Shown one piece after another: positions 4,310 through 6,293 of a stretch of DNA of 6,293 nucleotides; the first letter of the stretch is position 1, and each line of letters starts with the position of its first letter. A program made the position numbers and the translations under genes. A model generated the notes under the pieces. That model saw nothing but the letters and a program-made list of their open reading frames with translations. It had not been told where the DNA came from and made no database searches. Origin of the DNA: Alphaproteobacteria bacterium (lineage in GTDB: Bacteria > Pseudomonadota > Alphaproteobacteria > Reyranellales > Reyranellaceae); NCBI GenBank assembly GCA_013290035.1, contig JABCYT010000214.1, forward strand, positions 1 through 6,293, in the 5' to 3' direction.

Positions 4310-5954
4310 CGAGTCGGTGCCCGAGATAACTTTTGCGCCGCTCCGGACCGTGGTGCGTGCCCTCACTGCGGCGCTGCTGCTCGCCCTCCTTCTCGCGGCA
4401 CCTGCGGCCGCGCAGCGTGCGCCGTCCGACTATCGCCAAACCGATGCGGTTCTGGCTCACTATCCGGCCTTGAAGGAGGTCTCCCTGCAGAGCCCGGCTT
4501 TTGTTGCCGCGACGCCGTCGCTGACCAGCCAGGACGAACTGGCGACATTCGTGACCGGGCTCGCGCGGAATTCGCGTCATCTGCGGTTGGCCAGCCTCGG
4601 CCATTCGCAGCAGGGCCGCGACCTGCCGCTGCTCTACTTCACCCAGGAAGGGCTCGACGATCCGGCTGCCATAGCGCGCCTCGACCGACCGGTGATCTGG
4701 CTGATCGGCCAGCAGCACGGCAACGAGCCGGCCGGCGGCGAGGCGATGCTGGCGGTGGCCGCCGCGCTGTCGTCGGGCGAGTTGGAGCCGCTGCTCGCCC
4801 GGCTCAGCGTCGTCATCGTGCCGCGCGGCAACCCGGACGGCGCGGCTGCCGACCGGCGCGTGCTGGCCAGCGGCTTCGATCCCAACCGCGATCACCTGCT
4901 GCTGAGCCAGCCCGAAACCCGGGCGCTGCACGCGGCGATGCGGCTCCTGCCGCCGGACGTCGTGATCGACCATCACGAGTTCAGCGTCGCCTGGCGCTGG
5001 GTCGAGAAATTCGGCGCCATGCAGGCGGTCGACGTCATGATCCTCGAGGCCACCCATCCCGGCGTGCCGCGAAGCCTCACCGAGATCGCTCACCGCCTTT
5101 ACCGTCCCGCGCTCGAGGCGGCGATGGACCGCCACGGTCTGTCGAGCCACGACTATGTCACCACCGGCACCGACATGGACGATCGCCTGGTGTCGTTGGG
5201 CGGCAATGCGCCGGGTATCGCGCGCAATACCTTCGGCTTGCGCGGCAGCGTCTCCTACCTGATCGAGACCCGCGGCGTCGGCATCGGCCTGCAGAGCTAC
5301 CAGCGCCGCGTCTCCACGCACTATCTCCTGGCGAAGTCCCTGCTCGAAGCGTCGGCGGGCGAAGGCGCAAATCTGCGCGCCGCCATCGCCGCCGCCCGCC
5401 GCGACGCCGCGGCCGATCGCAGCCCGCTGGTCGTTTCACACAAGGTTGCGCGCCGGCCGCTCGAGATGCCGCTGATGGATCCGCAAAGCGGCGCGGCCAA
5501 GCCCACCCCGGTGACCCTGGCCGACAGCCGCACGCTCACGGCGATCGAGCACCGCGAACGCCCGCACGGCTATCTCGTGCTCAGGGAAGGCCAGGCGGTC
5601 GCTGAACGCCTGGCGTTGAACGAAGTACGCGTGTGCGAGGTGACGGCTGCGCGCAAGGTCGCGGTCGAGGCGTACGACGTAGAGCGGCTGGGCGCCGCTT
5701 CCCGCCGCAGCCGCGAATCGATCAATCCCGACCAGTCGGTGCGCGTCACCCTCCGTCCCGCGACCATCGACGTGCCGGCGGGCGCGTTGTTCGTGCCGAT
5801 GAACCAGCCGGCGGCGGGGATCGTGGCCGCGGCGCTGGAGCCCGACTCGCCCGGCAGCTACCTCGGGGTCGGGATCGTGCCGATGGACGACGGCGAGAGC
5901 GAGGCGCCGGTCTACCGCGTGATGGCCGACCTGCCGTTGTGCACGCCGCGCTAG
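4284..5954 (+). CDS. Exported M14-family zinc carboxypeptidase-like protein
   Basis: The peptidase fold is clear. Numbered from ATG 4284: GHSQQGRDLPLLYF (106-119) is the usual entry motif; HGNE supplies zinc ligands His145 and Glu148; NPDG (183-186) and DPNRD (199-203) form the substrate-binding region; DHHE (229-232) gives the third zinc ligand, probably His231; and YLIETRG (325-331) gives catalytic Glu328. All catalytic residues are present, so it should hydrolyse C-terminal peptide or amide bonds, perhaps of cell-wall peptides; substrate unknown. Residues about 390-556 form a beta-rich C-terminal domain, including PAGALFVPMNQPAAGIVAAA and LEPDSPGSY, seen in several M14 proteins. A signal peptide (VVRALTAALLLALLLAAPAAAQ, 23-44) indicates export. 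The start is uncertain. ATG 4284 gives 556 residues and a 26-nt overlap with the previous gene. GTG codons at 4317, 4350 and 4353 are alternatives, the last two placing the signal peptide right at the N-terminus. The neighbour downstream is convergent. Confidence 0.9.
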   Translation: MARSGLRRDESVPEITFAPLRTVVRALTAALLLALLLAAPAAAQRAPSDYRQTDAVLAHYPALKEVSLQSPAFVAATPSLTSQDELATFVTGLARNSRHLRLASLGHSQQGRDLPLLYFTQEGLDDPAAIARLDRPVIWLIGQQHGNEPAGGEAMLAVAAALSSGELEPLLARLSVVIVPRGNPDGAAADRRVLASGFDPNRDHLLLSQPETRALHAAMRLLPPDVVIDHHEFSVAWRWVEKFGAMQAVDVMILEATHPGVPRSLTEIAHRLYRPALEAAMDRHGLSSHDYVTTGTDMDDRLVSLGGNAPGIARNTFGLRGSVSYLIETRGVGIGLQSYQRRVSTHYLLAKSLLEASAGEGANLRAAIAAARRDAAADRSPLVVSHKVARRPLEMPLMDPQSGAAKPTPVTLADSRTLTAIEHRERPHGYLVLREGQAVAERLALNEVRVCEVTAARKVAVEAYDVERLGAASRRSRESINPDQSVRVTLRPATIDVPAGALFVPMNQPAAGIVAAALEPDSPGSYLGVGIVPMDDGESEAPVYRVMADLPLCTPR

Positions 5955-5986
5955 GGCGTCGATCGATTCGGCTCTCATGCTCATTT

Positions 5987-6042
5987 GGACCGCGGGCGTC
6001 CCGCCCGCGCATGATCATGAGCGGGCGGGACGCCCGCGGTCC
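5987..6042. repeat. Perfect 22-bp inverted repeat with 12-nt loop
   Basis: Bases 5987-6008 (GGACCGCGGGCG then TCCCGCCCGC) are the exact reverse complement of 6021-6042. The 12-nt loop contains its own palindrome, CATGATCATG (6010-6019). The stem is almost entirely G/C. It lies 32 nt after the M14 stop and 7 nt before the stop of the convergent deacetylase gene. No T-tract follows on either strand, so it is not a textbook Rho-independent terminator. The 'GCGGGCGGGACGCCCGC' core resembles a dispersed intergenic hairpin common in GC-rich proteobacteria. A bidirectional 3'-end role for the two converging genes is likely but inferred. Confidence 0.88.
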
Positions 6043-6049
6043 GGAAGAA

Positions 6050-6293
6050 TCAGCCCATCATCGTGTCGATGTAGTGCTGGGCGATCTCACCCGGCGTTGC
6101 CTGCCAGACATTGCCGAAGCGCTCGATGCGGCGCAGCGCCTCGTCGAGATACTTTATGCGATGCGGCATGCCCATCAGCCAGGGATGGATCGACAGGTTG
6201 AACACCTGCCCGCCTTCGTGATGCAGGAGCTCGAAGGCCTCGCCGACCAGGTCGGGATAGCGCGTGGTGTTGATGCGCCGCAGCCAGAGCTGT
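6050..6293 (-). CDS. Polysaccharide deacetylase-family protein, C-terminal part (partial)
   Basis: The - strand frame ending at TGA (6050-6052) gives the last 80 residues of a protein that continues past the right edge. The readable part includes RYPDLVGEAFELLHHEGG, then FNLSIHPWLMGMPHRIKYLD, then NVWQATPGEIAQHY. The LS(I/L)HPWLxGxPHRI segment followed by a VW(Q/F)AT-GEIA stretch is the C-terminal signature of the NodB-like (carbohydrate esterase 4) proteins related to PuuE/allantoinase, whose C-terminal His is part of the active-site region. These are metal-dependent deacetylases or amidohydrolases. The substrate cannot be judged without the N-terminal metal-binding motif (usually DxD and HxxxH), which lies outside the window. 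The protein ends YIDTMMG. It converges on the M14 gene with a hairpin between them. Confidence 0.78.
   Translation of the reverse strand, partial: QLWLRRINTTRYPDLVGEAFELLHHEGGQVFNLSIHPWLMGMPHRIKYLDEALRRIERFGNVWQATPGEIAQHYIDTMMG

Noticed and set aside
4293..5321. A 342-codon open frame on the - strand opposite the M14 gene.
   Set aside because: It is an antisense shadow. The + strand frame carries every M14 catalytic motif, while the antisense product is rich in Arg, Ala, Gly and Gln with no domain and no ribosome binding site.
1643..5954. A novel multi-gene pathway or defence system formed by the SDR, haem protein, flavoprotein, small protein and peptidase.
   Set aside because: The spacing allows co-transcription, but the proteins differ in compartment and chemistry and show no nuclease, toxin, sensor or effector architecture. 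A shared function would be guesswork from this window alone.

Overview
The window is GC-rich DNA with strong third-position GC bias, so long antisense open frames run behind every gene. It encodes QueC, a tandem CBS protein, an SDR-family protein, a periplasmic CxxCH haem protein, an HI0933-type flavoprotein and an exported M14 peptidase. Together with the style of its dispersed palindromes, this suggests an alphaproteobacterium of the Rhodospirillales/Hyphomicrobiales type. Reyranella-like is my best guess, but it rests on general resemblance and not on a search.

Layout. The last codons of an unidentified + strand gene end at 43. Positions 44-347 are non-coding and hold two back-to-back palindromic repeats: an imperfect one at 66-172 and a perfect 34-bp-arm inverted repeat at 217-300. 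queC lies on the - strand (348-1061). A short divergent intergenic region separates it from a run of six + strand genes: a CBS-pair protein (1143-1574), an SDR-family protein (1643-2395), a small exported c-type haem protein (2427-2888), an HI0933/BaiN-type FAD protein (2897-4057), a 73-residue protein of unknown function (4088-4309) and an exported M14 zinc carboxypeptidase-like protein (about 4284-5954). A third palindrome (5987-6042) separates the M14 gene from the 3' end of a - strand polysaccharide-deacetylase-like gene that runs off the right edge.

How the genes relate. From 1643 to 5954 the gaps are short (31, 8 and 30 nt, then an overlap or small gap) and no convincing terminator interrupts the run, so co-transcription is plausible. 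The products do not form a pathway I recognise. The haem protein and the flavoprotein are the most tightly linked pair, but the first is exported and the second appears cytosolic. queC supplies one step of 7-deazaguanine (queuosine) synthesis; no partner que gene is visible.

I see no CRISPR array, integrase, transposase, toxin-antitoxin pair or defence cassette. This is mostly ordinary chromosome. The most unusual item is the SDR-family protein, which keeps its cofactor-binding motifs but has lost the catalytic Tyr and, in an ungapped alignment by eye, the Asn and Ser of the catalytic tetrad. The repeats at both convergent gene junctions are next in interest.
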